A DNA stretch of 64,000 bases from Caulobacter sp. 602-1. Its GTDB lineage: Bacteria; Pseudomonadota; Alphaproteobacteria; Caulobacterales; Caulobacteraceae. Positions within the stretch are counted from its first letter, which is position 1. Every line of letters begins with the position of its first letter. The notes beneath the pieces were generated by a model, which ran no database searches, had not been told where the DNA came from, and saw nothing but the letters and a program-made list of their open reading frames with translations. This document shows positions 31,037-38,933 of this stretch, in pieces. Position numbers and translations under genes: made by a program. The stretch is from NCBI RefSeq assembly GCF_003931565.1, contig NZ_RRYI01000003.1:310001-374000 (forward strand). Direction: 5' to 3'.

Positions 31037-31744
31037 CTATAGGGCCTTGGCGATCACCGCTTCGAAGCCAGCCGCGCAGTATGAGAACAGGCGCCGGCGC
31101 ACCGCCTCCAGGTCGCTGGAGCGGCACTCGCCTTCCGACAGCGAGTCGATCCGCCCGGTCTCGGACAGCGACAGCATCATCGACCCGGTCAGGAACTGGT
31201 AGCACCAGTAGAGGTCGCGGTACTCGGCCTGGGGACGGACGATCTTCAGGGTCTCGACCAGCTGATGGACCACCGGATCGAAGAACCGGGCCATGGTCTC
31301 GCCGCCCCAGGCCGGGGTGTTGTTCACCTGGGCGACCAGGGCGAAGTAGCTCTTCCAGCCGGGCCCGCCGTCCTGGGAGATGCGCAGCAGCGGATCGATG
31401 AAGGCCTCGATCACGCCCTCGACGGTCATGGTGGACGCGTCATGCGCCGCCACGTAGGCGTTCATCGACGCCTCGCGCACCTGGTTCAGGATCTGCGCCC
31501 TACGCACGAACACCGCGTCGAACAGCTCCCGCTTGGCGCCGAAATAGTAGTGGATCAGCGCCGTGTCGACGCCGGCCTCGGCCGCCACCTGCCGCGTCGT
31601 CACGCCATGGAAACCGTGACGAGCGAACAGCCCCTCCGCGGCGTCGAGGATGGTTTCCTTCAGGTCCAGGCCCTTGGCCTTCGACGGTCGGCCCCGCCCG
31701 CTGGCGCGGACCCCGTTACGGGATGGGGGCTTGGCTGCGGTCAT
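31037..31744 (-). CDS. TetR-family transcriptional regulator
   Basis: The product is 235 residues from the ATG at 31744; an in-frame ATG 16 codons upstream has no better ribosome-binding site. The helix-turn-helix is typical: ILDAAEGLFARHGFHGVTTRQ into VAAEAGVDTALIHYYFGAKRELF. The basic N-terminal extension (RNGVRASGRGRPSKAKG) is common in this family. The C-terminal ligand domain contains WGGETMARFFDPVV. It sits between the oxygenase and the receptor genes, all on one strand, with the palindrome immediately downstream of its stop, so it most likely controls the receptor and perhaps its own region. Confidence 0.9.
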   Translation of the reverse strand: MTAAKPPSRNGVRASGRGRPSKAKGLDLKETILDAAEGLFARHGFHGVTTRQVAAEAGVDTALIHYYFGAKRELFDAVFVRRAQILNQVREASMNAYVAAHDASTMTVEGVIEAFIDPLLRISQDGGPGWKSYFALVAQVNNTPAWGGETMARFFDPVVHQLVETLKIVRPQAEYRDLYWCYQFLTGSMMLSLSETGRIDSLSEGECRSSDLEAVRRRLFSYCAAGFEAVIAKAL

Positions 31745-31823
31745 GGAGTGGGAGGTCCGCCGTGGTTGCGCTCCGTCCTCGGATAGGCGCATCCCGGCGG
31801 ACCTGGCAAGGGACCGGCGTTAT

Positions 31824-33287
31824 CTAGGCCTGGGCGAACACGCCGTGGAAGGTCACCGGCAGAGCCACGGGCGCCCGCCAGGAGACCACCGGGCCTTGCC
31901 GCACAAGGCGCGCGTCGAAGACGTGCAGCTCTGTGGCCTTGGCGTCGAGATTGACCGTCGTGCCGACCAGCCAGCCGTCCAGTTCCTCGGAAGATCTTGG
32001 GCGCGGAACGAACACCATCTCCTCGACGAGGTGGCGCGGACCGAAGTCGAACACCTGGTCGCTGTCCTTCTTCCAGTCGCGGACGGCCACGCTCTGGAAC
32101 AGCGGACGGTCGGGCCGCTCGTTGGTGACGTGAACGGAGTAGCGACGCGCCAGGCCGGCGAAGCGCGGGTCCGAACGGGGGAATTCGGCGCTCACCGTCT
32201 CGCGGGCCAGCTCGGCCCGGCCGTCGGCGCGCAGGGTGATCAGGGCCCGGCTCGGCGGCGCGGCGCGGATGGCCTTGCCCCGCAGAAGCGCCCCGGCGTT
32301 GGCGGCCGTGCCGAAGGGGTTCTCGTCCAGGCAGGCGTCGAAGCGGAGGGTCCCGTCGGCGTCCTCCCAGGCGTCGCCCAGGTGGAAGAAGAAGAACGGC
32401 GGCAGCTCGAACACCCGGCGCCGGCTCAGGTCGTCCTTGTCCAGCACCAGCACCTGGGTCCCGAGCTCCGGCTTCCAGGCCATGGACGCGTTGAACGGCA
32501 TGGCGAACCGCTCCCGCACCCAGGGCTGCAGCACCAGGATCAGGTGGCGCGCGGTGGCGGTGAAGTCGTGCATGTAGCTGGCGCGCGGCAAGGCGATCAT
32601 CTCGGCCTTCTGGAGCGCGCCGTCCGGCGCGAGCTTCCAGACCACCGCGTCCTTGCCGCCCAGGCCGATGTTCCAGATCGTCCCGTCCGGCTGGACGCGC
32701 GGATGCGCCAGGAACGGCATGCCCTTCAGATCCTGCCGCAGCGTCTTGACGCCCCGGGTCTCCAGGGTCGCCGGGTCCAGGGCGATCGGCGAGCCGCCTT
32801 CCCACAGGGCCCACAGCTCGCCGCCAGCCATCAGCACCGAGGTGTTGGCGGCGTTGGCGTCGTCGGGTCCGGTGATCACCGAACCCTTGCCGGGCGCAGT
32901 GCCGTAGCCGGGCGTGATCACGGCGTTCGCGGCCGTGTCGTTGCGGCGTTTCACCGTGTCGACGAAGCGGGCGCTCATCCGAGCCTGGCCGCCGCCGATC
33001 TGGAACTTGCGGACCATGTCGTCGCCGTCGAACCAGTGCCCGACATCGCCGCCCGGGCGGTGGAACTTGGCCGGCCCGTTGCGGAAGAGGGTTCCGGAGA
33101 GCTCGGCCGGCGCCTTGCCATGCAGGCGGGTCAGGCCGGTCGGCGCGACGTCGGCTTCGACATCGGCCAGGCCCAGGATCCAGTCCCCGGCCTTGGCGTT
33201 GGCCGCCGCCGCCCAGACAGCCTCGGGGGTCAGGAGAGAAGCGCCGCCCAGCAGGGCCGCGCCACGCAGGATGTCGCGTCGATTCAT
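31824..33287 (-). CDS. Tat-exported carotenoid/stilbene cleavage oxygenase
   Basis: The 487-residue protein belongs to the carotenoid oxygenase (RPE65/lignostilbene dioxygenase) family. Its four Fe(II) ligands can be placed at H194 (FLAHPRVQPDG), H239 (SYMHDFTAT), H301 (FFFFHLGDAWE) and H481 (TFHGVF near the C-terminus). The N-terminus MNRRDILRGAALLGGASLL carries a twin-arginine motif and hydrophobic region, with cleavage near WAAA, so a folded, metal-loaded enzyme would act in the periplasm. Family members cleave C=C bonds of carotenoids, apocarotenoids or stilbenes such as lignin fragments; which applies here cannot be decided. It follows the DUF2141 gene by 12 bases in what looks like an operon with DUF2306. 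Confidence 0.9.
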   Translation of the reverse strand: MNRRDILRGAALLGGASLLTPEAVWAAAANAKAGDWILGLADVEADVAPTGLTRLHGKAPAELSGTLFRNGPAKFHRPGGDVGHWFDGDDMVRKFQIGGGQARMSARFVDTVKRRNDTAANAVITPGYGTAPGKGSVITGPDDANAANTSVLMAGGELWALWEGGSPIALDPATLETRGVKTLRQDLKGMPFLAHPRVQPDGTIWNIGLGGKDAVVWKLAPDGALQKAEMIALPRASYMHDFTATARHLILVLQPWVRERFAMPFNASMAWKPELGTQVLVLDKDDLSRRRVFELPPFFFFHLGDAWEDADGTLRFDACLDENPFGTAANAGALLRGKAIRAAPPSRALITLRADGRAELARETVSAEFPRSDPRFAGLARRYSVHVTNERPDRPLFQSVAVRDWKKDSDQVFDFGPRHLVEEMVFVPRPRSSEELDGWLVGTTVNLDAKATELHVFDARLVRQGPVVSWRAPVALPVTFHGVFAQA

Positions 33288-33299
33288 CGCTTCGGCTCT

Positions 33300-33746
33300 C
33301 TAGCGCAGATGGAGGACTTGGGTGGTCGCGTCGGCCTTCACCGCGAAGGCGGCGGCGTCGAAGCTGGGCGGGCCCATGTTCGGCTGGGCGTCATTGGAGA
33401 AGCCATATGGCTCGACCGGCATGCCGAAGGGGTTGGTCCCCATCTTGCCGTCGCCGTCGACGTCCTGGAACGCGCGGACGGCATAGGTCCCGGGCGGCAG
33501 GGCGACGATCTTGGCGGCGGGTTCGGCGTCCGAAGCCGAGGCCTGGGCGACGCGGGCCGGCTTGCCGGAGCTCCAGCCCTGGGCGCTGTCATAGACGGCG
33601 ATCATCACCTTGCCGGACTTCGAGGCCAGGGCGGGGAAGGTCAGGGTCAGGTCAGCAAAGCCCGCTTGGGGGGTGGCGTCCTGGGCGTGGGCGGCCGGAG
33701 CGATCAGCGCCGCGGCGGCGAGAGCGATAGTCAGGGTCTTGAACAT
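33300..33746 (-). CDS. DUF2141 secreted protein
   Basis: The 148-residue protein has a signal peptide (LTIALAAAALIAPAAHAQ). The mature domain has the DUF2141 pattern: GKVMIAVYDS, LPPGTYAVRAFQDVDGDGKM, then NPFGMPVEPYGFSND and GPPSFDAAAF. The DVDGDGKM loop looks like a calcium-binding loop. Function is unknown. It lies between the DUF2306 membrane protein and the periplasmic oxygenase, 12 bases before the latter, so it probably works in the same periplasmic pathway. Confidence 0.88.
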   Translation of the reverse strand: MFKTLTIALAAAALIAPAAHAQDATPQAGFADLTLTFPALASKSGKVMIAVYDSAQGWSSGKPARVAQASASDAEPAAKIVALPPGTYAVRAFQDVDGDGKMGTNPFGMPVEPYGFSNDAQPNMGPPSFDAAAFAVKADATTQVLHLR

Positions 33747-33779
33747 GGCGAGGTCCTTTTTCGATGAAGTGTGAGCGGG

Positions 33780-34340
33780 TCAGCCCAGGAACACGGTCCA
33801 GAGCAGGCGGCCGGGGATGAGGGCGAAGAGGCCGGCGATCAGCAGACCGCCGACGAACATGGCGGTCATGGCCCTGCGGTGGCCGCGGACATTGCCGCGC
33901 TTGATCGCGTAAACGGCGCCGGGCAGACCGACGATCGCCCAGCCCGACAGCAGGTGGATGAAGCTGAAGTGGCCGTGGTTCAGCTGGCGGATGAACAGCG
34001 AGCTGACGGCCGTCACGCCCATGGCCGCCACCCAGGTCCAGCCCAGCACCTTGTGCAGGTTCGTGCCCTTGACCCGCGCCATCAGCGCAATCCCGATGAT
34101 CAGGGACGTGACGGCGGCCGTCAGGTGGATCCGCACGGCCGGCGGCGCGGCGGCGATCAGGGCCAGGTTCGGCGCATGGGGGTGGACGCCGCGCTCCGCC
34201 AGAAAACCGGCCATGCCGGTGAACATGCCAGGAGCCGCGACGCCGACCACGCCGACTGCCAGCGCGACGCCCACGGCGGCGTTTCTCAGGGTGTCGTTGC
34301 GAAGCGCCGCCAGCGCGATTGACTTGCCGTTCGCATCCAT
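33780..34340 (-). CDS. DUF2306 membrane protein
   Basis: The 186-residue protein has about five hydrophobic segments and the DUF2306-like features: RIHLTAAVTSLIIGIALMAR, the HKVLGWTWVAAMGVTAVSS helix, HGHFSFIHLLSG and GNVRGHRRAMTAMF. Conserved histidines in these segments might bind haem or metal, which is inference. It is the first gene of the minus-strand set that continues with DUF2141 and the oxygenase, and it diverges from the LytTR gene 146 bases away. Confidence 0.8.
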   Translation of the reverse strand: MDANGKSIALAALRNDTLRNAAVGVALAVGVVGVAAPGMFTGMAGFLAERGVHPHAPNLALIAAAPPAVRIHLTAAVTSLIIGIALMARVKGTNLHKVLGWTWVAAMGVTAVSSLFIRQLNHGHFSFIHLLSGWAIVGLPGAVYAIKRGNVRGHRRAMTAMFVGGLLIAGLFALIPGRLLWTVFLG

Positions 34341-34486
34341 CTTCCTTCACTCCCGGTTCGGTCCGGCGGGTTCGTCTCGCCGTCGAAAGCCTTGTTGGAG
34401 TGGGCCTTCTCTTGTCTCAATCGCCGTTGCGCCAATCGCCGCCGTCCCTTCGTGAGCGGTTGGGGGACGCCGTTCACGCTTCGCGA

Positions 34487-35227
34487 ATGGCGCTGACCTC
34501 GCGCGAGGCGGTGCGCGGTTATCTGGTGTCCGGCGGAGCCGGCGTGTTCCTGGCGCTGATCGGCGCCCTGGGCTCGGGCCAGGCGCCGCTGTTCACGCGG
34601 CTGGCCTACTGGGTGGGACTGTGCGTCGCCGGCGCGGTCGTGGGCACGGGCGTCACCCAGGTGATCGGCCGCGACGGCCGCGCCGACGGCAACCCCTGGC
34701 TCTACGGCGCCCTGACGGTCATCGCCATCACCCTGCCGTTCACGGCCTTCGTGTGGTTCGTCAGCGAGAGCGTGTTCCAGCGCGGGATCCGGATGGAGAC
34801 CCTGCCCCGCTACCTGGCGCCGGTGTTCGTCGTCACGGTGGGCATGACGGCCCTGAACTTCCTGGTCCAGCGCGAACCCGCCCAGACCCATTCGGCCCCG
34901 ACCGGCGCCCCGGCCCCGCGCTTCCTGGATCGCCTGCCGGCCAAGCTGCGCGGCGCCGAGCTCTTCGCCGTCGAGGCCGACGACCATTATCTGCGCCTGC
35001 ACACCTCGCGCGGCCAGGACCTGATCCTGATGCGCCTGTCCGACGCCGTGGCCGAACTGGAGGGCATCGAGGGCGCCCAGACCCATCGCTCGTGGTGGGT
35101 GGCCAAGGCGGCGGTCGAGGGCGCCCGGCGCGGCGACGGCCGGGCGACCCTGCGGCTGAAGGGCGATGTCGAGGCACCCGTCAGCCGCGCCTACGCCAAG
35201 GCGTTGCGCGAGAGCGGCTGGTTCTGA
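34487..35227 (+). CDS. LytTR-domain regulator with N-terminal membrane helices
   Basis: From the ATG at 34487 the product is 246 residues. Four hydrophobic segments (for example GYLVSGGAGVFLALIG and WLYGALTVIAITLPFTAFV) precede a LytTR DNA-binding domain at about 150-246 with AELFAVEADDHYLRLHTSRG and AQTHRSWWVAKAAVEG. There is no response-regulator receiver domain, so this is a membrane-bound one-component type of regulator. The open frame extends upstream to 34319, overlapping the divergent DUF2306 start, and the true start is uncertain because no strong ribosome-binding site is visible. Its position suggests that it controls the DUF2306-DUF2141-oxygenase genes. The C-terminus ends 15 bases from the convergent RsaA-like gene. 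Confidence 0.85.
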   Translation: MALTSREAVRGYLVSGGAGVFLALIGALGSGQAPLFTRLAYWVGLCVAGAVVGTGVTQVIGRDGRADGNPWLYGALTVIAITLPFTAFVWFVSESVFQRGIRMETLPRYLAPVFVVTVGMTALNFLVQREPAQTHSAPTGAPAPRFLDRLPAKLRGAELFAVEADDHYLRLHTSRGQDLILMRLSDAVAELEGIEGAQTHRSWWVAKAAVEGARRGDGRATLRLKGDVEAPVSRAYAKALRESGWF

Positions 35228-35242
35228 TCAGCCGCCATTCGC

Positions 35243-37408
35243 TCAGCCGAAGTGGATGTCGGCGCTGGCCGCGCCAGTCCCGACGGTCAGGCCGACGACG
35301 CCGACCAGCTTGATCAGACCGTCGCCGACATTGACCCCCACCGTGGCGTCCTGGTGGTAGATGTAGGTGTCGCCGTTCCACTCGAAGACCGCCGTGGCGT
35401 TGGCCGACACCTGGCTGGAGGCGTTGATCAGCGCCTGTTCCAGCGTGGTGGCGGAGCCGGCGCTGATGCCGGTGGTCACCGCCGAGATCACCGTCCCCAG
35501 GTCGACGTGGTCGACGCCCTTCTCGAAGTCGGTGAGGGTGGCGAAGGCGGTCACCTTGTTGTTCTCGACGCCGAGGTTCGAGAAGCGCGGCGCGGAGACG
35601 CCGTTCTCGTACAGCTTGAAGACGTCCGAGCCCGCGCCCAGGGTGAAGGTCGACACGGACGCCCCAAGCAGGTCGGCGGCCACGCTGTCATTGTAGGCCG
35701 ACAGCACGACGGTGTTCGGGACGCCGCCGGAGCCGCCGATCCCGAGGACGTCGATCCCCGCCGAGCTGGAGGCGTCCAGGTTGTGGGTCGTGAGGTTGTA
35801 GCCGCCCTCGCTGCCGATGAAGTTGGCGGTCAGGTGGCCGGTCCCGACAACGACGACCTTGCCGCTGGAGTAAGGTCCGTTGACGGTCTGCGAGTTGATG
35901 AGGGCCAGCGTGCTGTCGCTCTGGACGTGCACGACCAGCGCCCCGTCATTGCCGGTGACCACCAGCTGGGTCGGCGTGGCGTTGCTGCTGGTGACGTTGT
36001 TCAGATAGGCGTTCACGACAGGGGCCCCGACCTGCGTCGAGGACATGCCGGTGATCACCAGGTCGACGTGGTAGTTGACCTTCAGCGTGCCGCCGGTGAC
36101 CCCGTCCATCTTCAGCGCCACGTTCTGGGCGAGGTTGTCGATCCGCGTCGAGATCGACGACTTCAGGGTGACGTCCTGCAGGCCAGTGTAGTTCGTGGCC
36201 ACCAGCGGCATGACCGTGGTCGTGCCCAGGGTCGGCGAGGTGAATGACAGCTTGAAGTTCTCGAGCACCAGGTGCTCGACATTGGTGATCTGGGTCTTGT
36301 CGAACAGGTCGGTGTCGGCGCCCATCACCAGGGTGTCGTCGCCGGCGCCGCCGTCGACGATGGCGCCGTTGATCATCTTGCCGACCGTGATCAGGTCGTT
36401 GCCGGCGCCGCCGCTGATCTTGCCGTTCGGCGCGCCGCCCAGCACGTCCACCGCTGCGTTCAGCTGACCGACGGTGATCGTGTCGTTGCCGTCGCCGCCG
36501 TCGATATAGCCGCCGACCGCGCCCGAGAAGGTGACGGAGTCGTGGCCGCCGCTGACGAGGATCGCGCCGCTGTTGGTCGTTCCCGTGACCGTGTCGTTGT
36601 TGGTCGTCGAACGCAGGGCCGCGTTGGTCGCGTCGGGCGAGACGCTCTGGGTGTCGGTCACCGCGATGGTCGCGCCGGCGGCGAAGGTCGGCTGTTCGCC
36701 ATAGGTCCCGACCAGGCTGGTGTTGAAGCTCGCCTGGCCATCGTTGGCGAGGTCGGCGAGGAAGGCGTCATTGGCCTTGGCGTAGACGCCGATGTGCTCG
36801 TTCGCGGCCACGGCCAGCAGGAAGCCGACCATGGCGCCCTTGGTCCCCAGGCCGTTCGCGCCGTCGCCGCCGTAATAGGCGAAGTACTCGGCGCGGGTGA
36901 AGGTCCCGCCCAGGCCGTTGGGCACCTGGGCGGTCAGGATGGTGTCGATCAGGCCCGCCGCCGGCGCGAAGCCGAAGATCTCGCCATAGGCCTTGGTCGC
37001 CGCGGCGGCCAGGTCCAGCGACCCGTAAGCGGCGGTGAAAGCGTCCTTGCCCGCGCCGTTCTTGCCCAGATTGACCGCGAAATTGATGAAGCGGTTCTCG
37101 GCCGAGAACGACTGGTAATAGGCCGAGTTCAGGTTGTTGGGGTTCCCGCCGTTCGGCGAGATCAGATAGTCCAGGCCGAACGCCGTCGGTGTCGCCCCGG
37201 TGAAGAAGTTGTACGAGAGGTTGGCCACCGTGGTGGACGCGGTCACCAGCTTGGCGATCTCGATGCGCGCGTCGGTCAGACTCAGGGTCGCGGCGTCAAC
37301 GCGCCCGGCCAGGGTCTGCAGCGCGGTCAGATCCGCCGCCGGGATGTTGGCGAACGGGAGACGCGAGACGTCGCTATAGGCGGATTGCAGAACTTGAAGC
37401 GTAGCCAT
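35243..37408 (-). CDS. RsaA-like RTX surface protein, predicted type I secretion substrate
   Basis: The 721-residue protein has no signal peptide. Its N-terminal region resembles the anchor end of the Caulobacter S-layer protein RsaA: YNFFTGATPTAFGLDYL (66-82), SAYYQSFSAENRFINFAVNL (95-114) and AAATKAYGEIFG. Residues 287-362 contain RTX nonapeptide-like repeats (GGDGNDTI, GGAGNDLI, GGAGDDTL) that bind calcium. The last 80 residues, with a VFEWNGDTYIYHQD block and a hydrophobic end, resemble the RsaA C-terminal secretion signal. It is shorter than RsaA (about 1026 residues). I compare with RsaA from memory, without an alignment. A type I transporter is not adjacent. An S-layer accessory, a second surface-layer protein or an adhesin are the main options. 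Confidence 0.85.
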   Translation of the reverse strand: MATLQVLQSAYSDVSRLPFANIPAADLTALQTLAGRVDAATLSLTDARIEIAKLVTASTTVANLSYNFFTGATPTAFGLDYLISPNGGNPNNLNSAYYQSFSAENRFINFAVNLGKNGAGKDAFTAAYGSLDLAAAATKAYGEIFGFAPAAGLIDTILTAQVPNGLGGTFTRAEYFAYYGGDGANGLGTKGAMVGFLLAVAANEHIGVYAKANDAFLADLANDGQASFNTSLVGTYGEQPTFAAGATIAVTDTQSVSPDATNAALRSTTNNDTVTGTTNSGAILVSGGHDSVTFSGAVGGYIDGGDGNDTITVGQLNAAVDVLGGAPNGKISGGAGNDLITVGKMINGAIVDGGAGDDTLVMGADTDLFDKTQITNVEHLVLENFKLSFTSPTLGTTTVMPLVATNYTGLQDVTLKSSISTRIDNLAQNVALKMDGVTGGTLKVNYHVDLVITGMSSTQVGAPVVNAYLNNVTSSNATPTQLVVTGNDGALVVHVQSDSTLALINSQTVNGPYSSGKVVVVGTGHLTANFIGSEGGYNLTTHNLDASSSAGIDVLGIGGSGGVPNTVVLSAYNDSVAADLLGASVSTFTLGAGSDVFKLYENGVSAPRFSNLGVENNKVTAFATLTDFEKGVDHVDLGTVISAVTTGISAGSATTLEQALINASSQVSANATAVFEWNGDTYIYHQDATVGVNVGDGLIKLVGVVGLTVGTGAASADIHFG

Positions 37409-37475
37409 AACTCAACCTCCGGCACATGTTGCGTCGTTGGTATTGAGTTTGCTGTACAGATGCAAGCGGCGCCGT

Positions 37476-37515
37476 GAAAATAGTTCGCCCCGGCCGTCGA
37501 ACGACCGGGGCGAAC
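37476..37515 (-). terminator. Terminator of the RND efflux operon
   Basis: Downstream of the outer-membrane factor stop, arms GTTCGCCCCGG (37483-37493) and CCGGGGCGAAC (37505-37515) form a stem with an 11-base loop, followed on the minus strand by TATTTTC. Confidence 0.82.
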
Positions 37516-37523
37516 CTTTGGTT

Positions 37524-38933
37524 TCAGGCTTTCCAGCCGCCGCCGAGCGCCTTGTAGATGGCCACGACGTCGGTGTTGACGCCGGTCTCGGCGACGCTGA
37601 GGGCGTCTTCCGCGGCCAGCAGGGTGCGTTCGGCGTCGAGCAGCACCAGGAAGTCGATGCCGCCCTCCTTGTACTGGATGCGGGCCAGTTCGGCCGCGCG
37701 GCGCGAGGCCGCCGCCTGGGCGGTCAGGCTGGTCAGCTGAGCCTGCTGTTGGCGATAGGAGACCAGGGCGTTCTCCAGGTCCTCCAGAGCCCGCAGCACG
37801 GTCTGATCGTAGTTGGCCAGGGCCGCGTCGTCGCGGGCTCGGGCCGCGCGCAGGCGGGCATGGGCGCTGCCCAGGTCGAGCGCCGGCCAGCTGACGCTGG
37901 GGGCCACCGACCAGGCCTTGCTTGCGCCGTTGCCGAAGCCGGCCGAGGTTCCCGACAGGAAGCCGATGAAGCCCGTCACCGAGACGCGCGGGAAGAGGTC
38001 GGCCGTGGCCACCCCCACCTGCGCGGTCTGAGCGGCCAGGCGACGCTCGGCCGCCTGCACATCCGGACGACGGCGCAGCAGGTCGCCGGCGTCGCCGATC
38101 GGCAGGGCGGTGACCAGCGGCCGCGTGTCGACATCGCGCGGGACCAGCAGGGCGTCCAGCGCGCCGGGGCGCTGCCCCGTCAGGACCGCCAGGCGGTAGT
38201 TGGCGCGCTTCTCGGCCGTGATCAGGCCCGGGATCGCCGCCTCCGTGGCGTTCAGGCGCGCCTGGGCCGAGGCCACGTCGATCGGGCTGCCGGCTCCGGC
38301 GTCGAACCGCACCTTGGTCAGGCGCAGGGTCTCGCGCTGGGTCTCCAGATTGCGATTGGCGACCTTCAGGCGAGCCTGAGCGCCGCGCAGTTCGAGATAG
38401 TTCCGAGCCACCTCGGCCGCGACCGTGACCTGGGCGTCGCGCAGGTCGGCCTGGGCCGCGCCGGCCTCCGCCCCCGCCGCCTCGACGCCCCGACGCACGC
38501 GGCCGAACAGGTCGATCTCCCAGCCGGCGTCGAAGCCGGCCTGGTAGGTCTGGCTCTCGACGCGCTGGCCGTTCGAGCCGGGCTGCTGCTGGTCGCTCTT
38601 CACATAGGTCCCGTCGGCGGTGACGTGCGGCAGCAGGTCCAGCTTCTGTTCGGTGAACAGGGCCCGGGCCTCCGCCACGCGGGCCACGGCGATCCTCAAG
38701 TCGAGATTGGCCGAGAAGGCCTGGCCGACCAGTTGGTCCAGCACCGGATCGCCGAACGCCTTCCACCATTCGGCTTCCGGATTGGCGGCGGTGAAGACGG
38801 CCGGGTCGGCGTTCTGGAAGGCCGCCGGCGGGGTGGCCGGCGCCTTGTAGTTCGGGCCCACCGCGCAGGCGGCGGCCGTTAGGGAGACGCCGGCGATCAG
38901 CGCGGCGCGCAGGGTGTTGGCGAAAACGGACAT
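37524..38933 (-). CDS. NodT/OprM-family outer-membrane efflux lipoprotein
   Basis: The 469-residue protein begins MSVFANTLRAAL, with an LTAAAC lipobox-like end to the signal and CAVGPNYKAP after it, typical of the NodT/OprM family. Two repeats of the TolC-like fold are visible (helices starting EARALFTEQKLDLLPHV and ARARDDAALANYDQTV). It forms the outer-membrane channel of the tripartite pump. Its ATG overlaps the TGA of the RND gene by one base (TGATG), so it is translationally coupled. Frames that extend further upstream are not real. A terminator follows, and then the start region of the RsaA-like gene. Confidence 0.94.
   Translation of the reverse strand: MSVFANTLRAALIAGVSLTAAACAVGPNYKAPATPPAAFQNADPAVFTAANPEAEWWKAFGDPVLDQLVGQAFSANLDLRIAVARVAEARALFTEQKLDLLPHVTADGTYVKSDQQQPGSNGQRVESQTYQAGFDAGWEIDLFGRVRRGVEAAGAEAGAAQADLRDAQVTVAAEVARNYLELRGAQARLKVANRNLETQRETLRLTKVRFDAGAGSPIDVASAQARLNATEAAIPGLITAEKRANYRLAVLTGQRPGALDALLVPRDVDTRPLVTALPIGDAGDLLRRRPDVQAAERRLAAQTAQVGVATADLFPRVSVTGFIGFLSGTSAGFGNGASKAWSVAPSVSWPALDLGSAHARLRAARARDDAALANYDQTVLRALEDLENALVSYRQQQAQLTSLTAQAAASRRAAELARIQYKEGGIDFLVLLDAERTLLAAEDALSVAETGVNTDVVAIYKALGGGWKA

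Noticed and set aside
36272-37477. 401-codon plus-strand frame opposite the RsaA-like gene
   Set aside because: Arg/Gly/Val-rich shadow without start signal or family.
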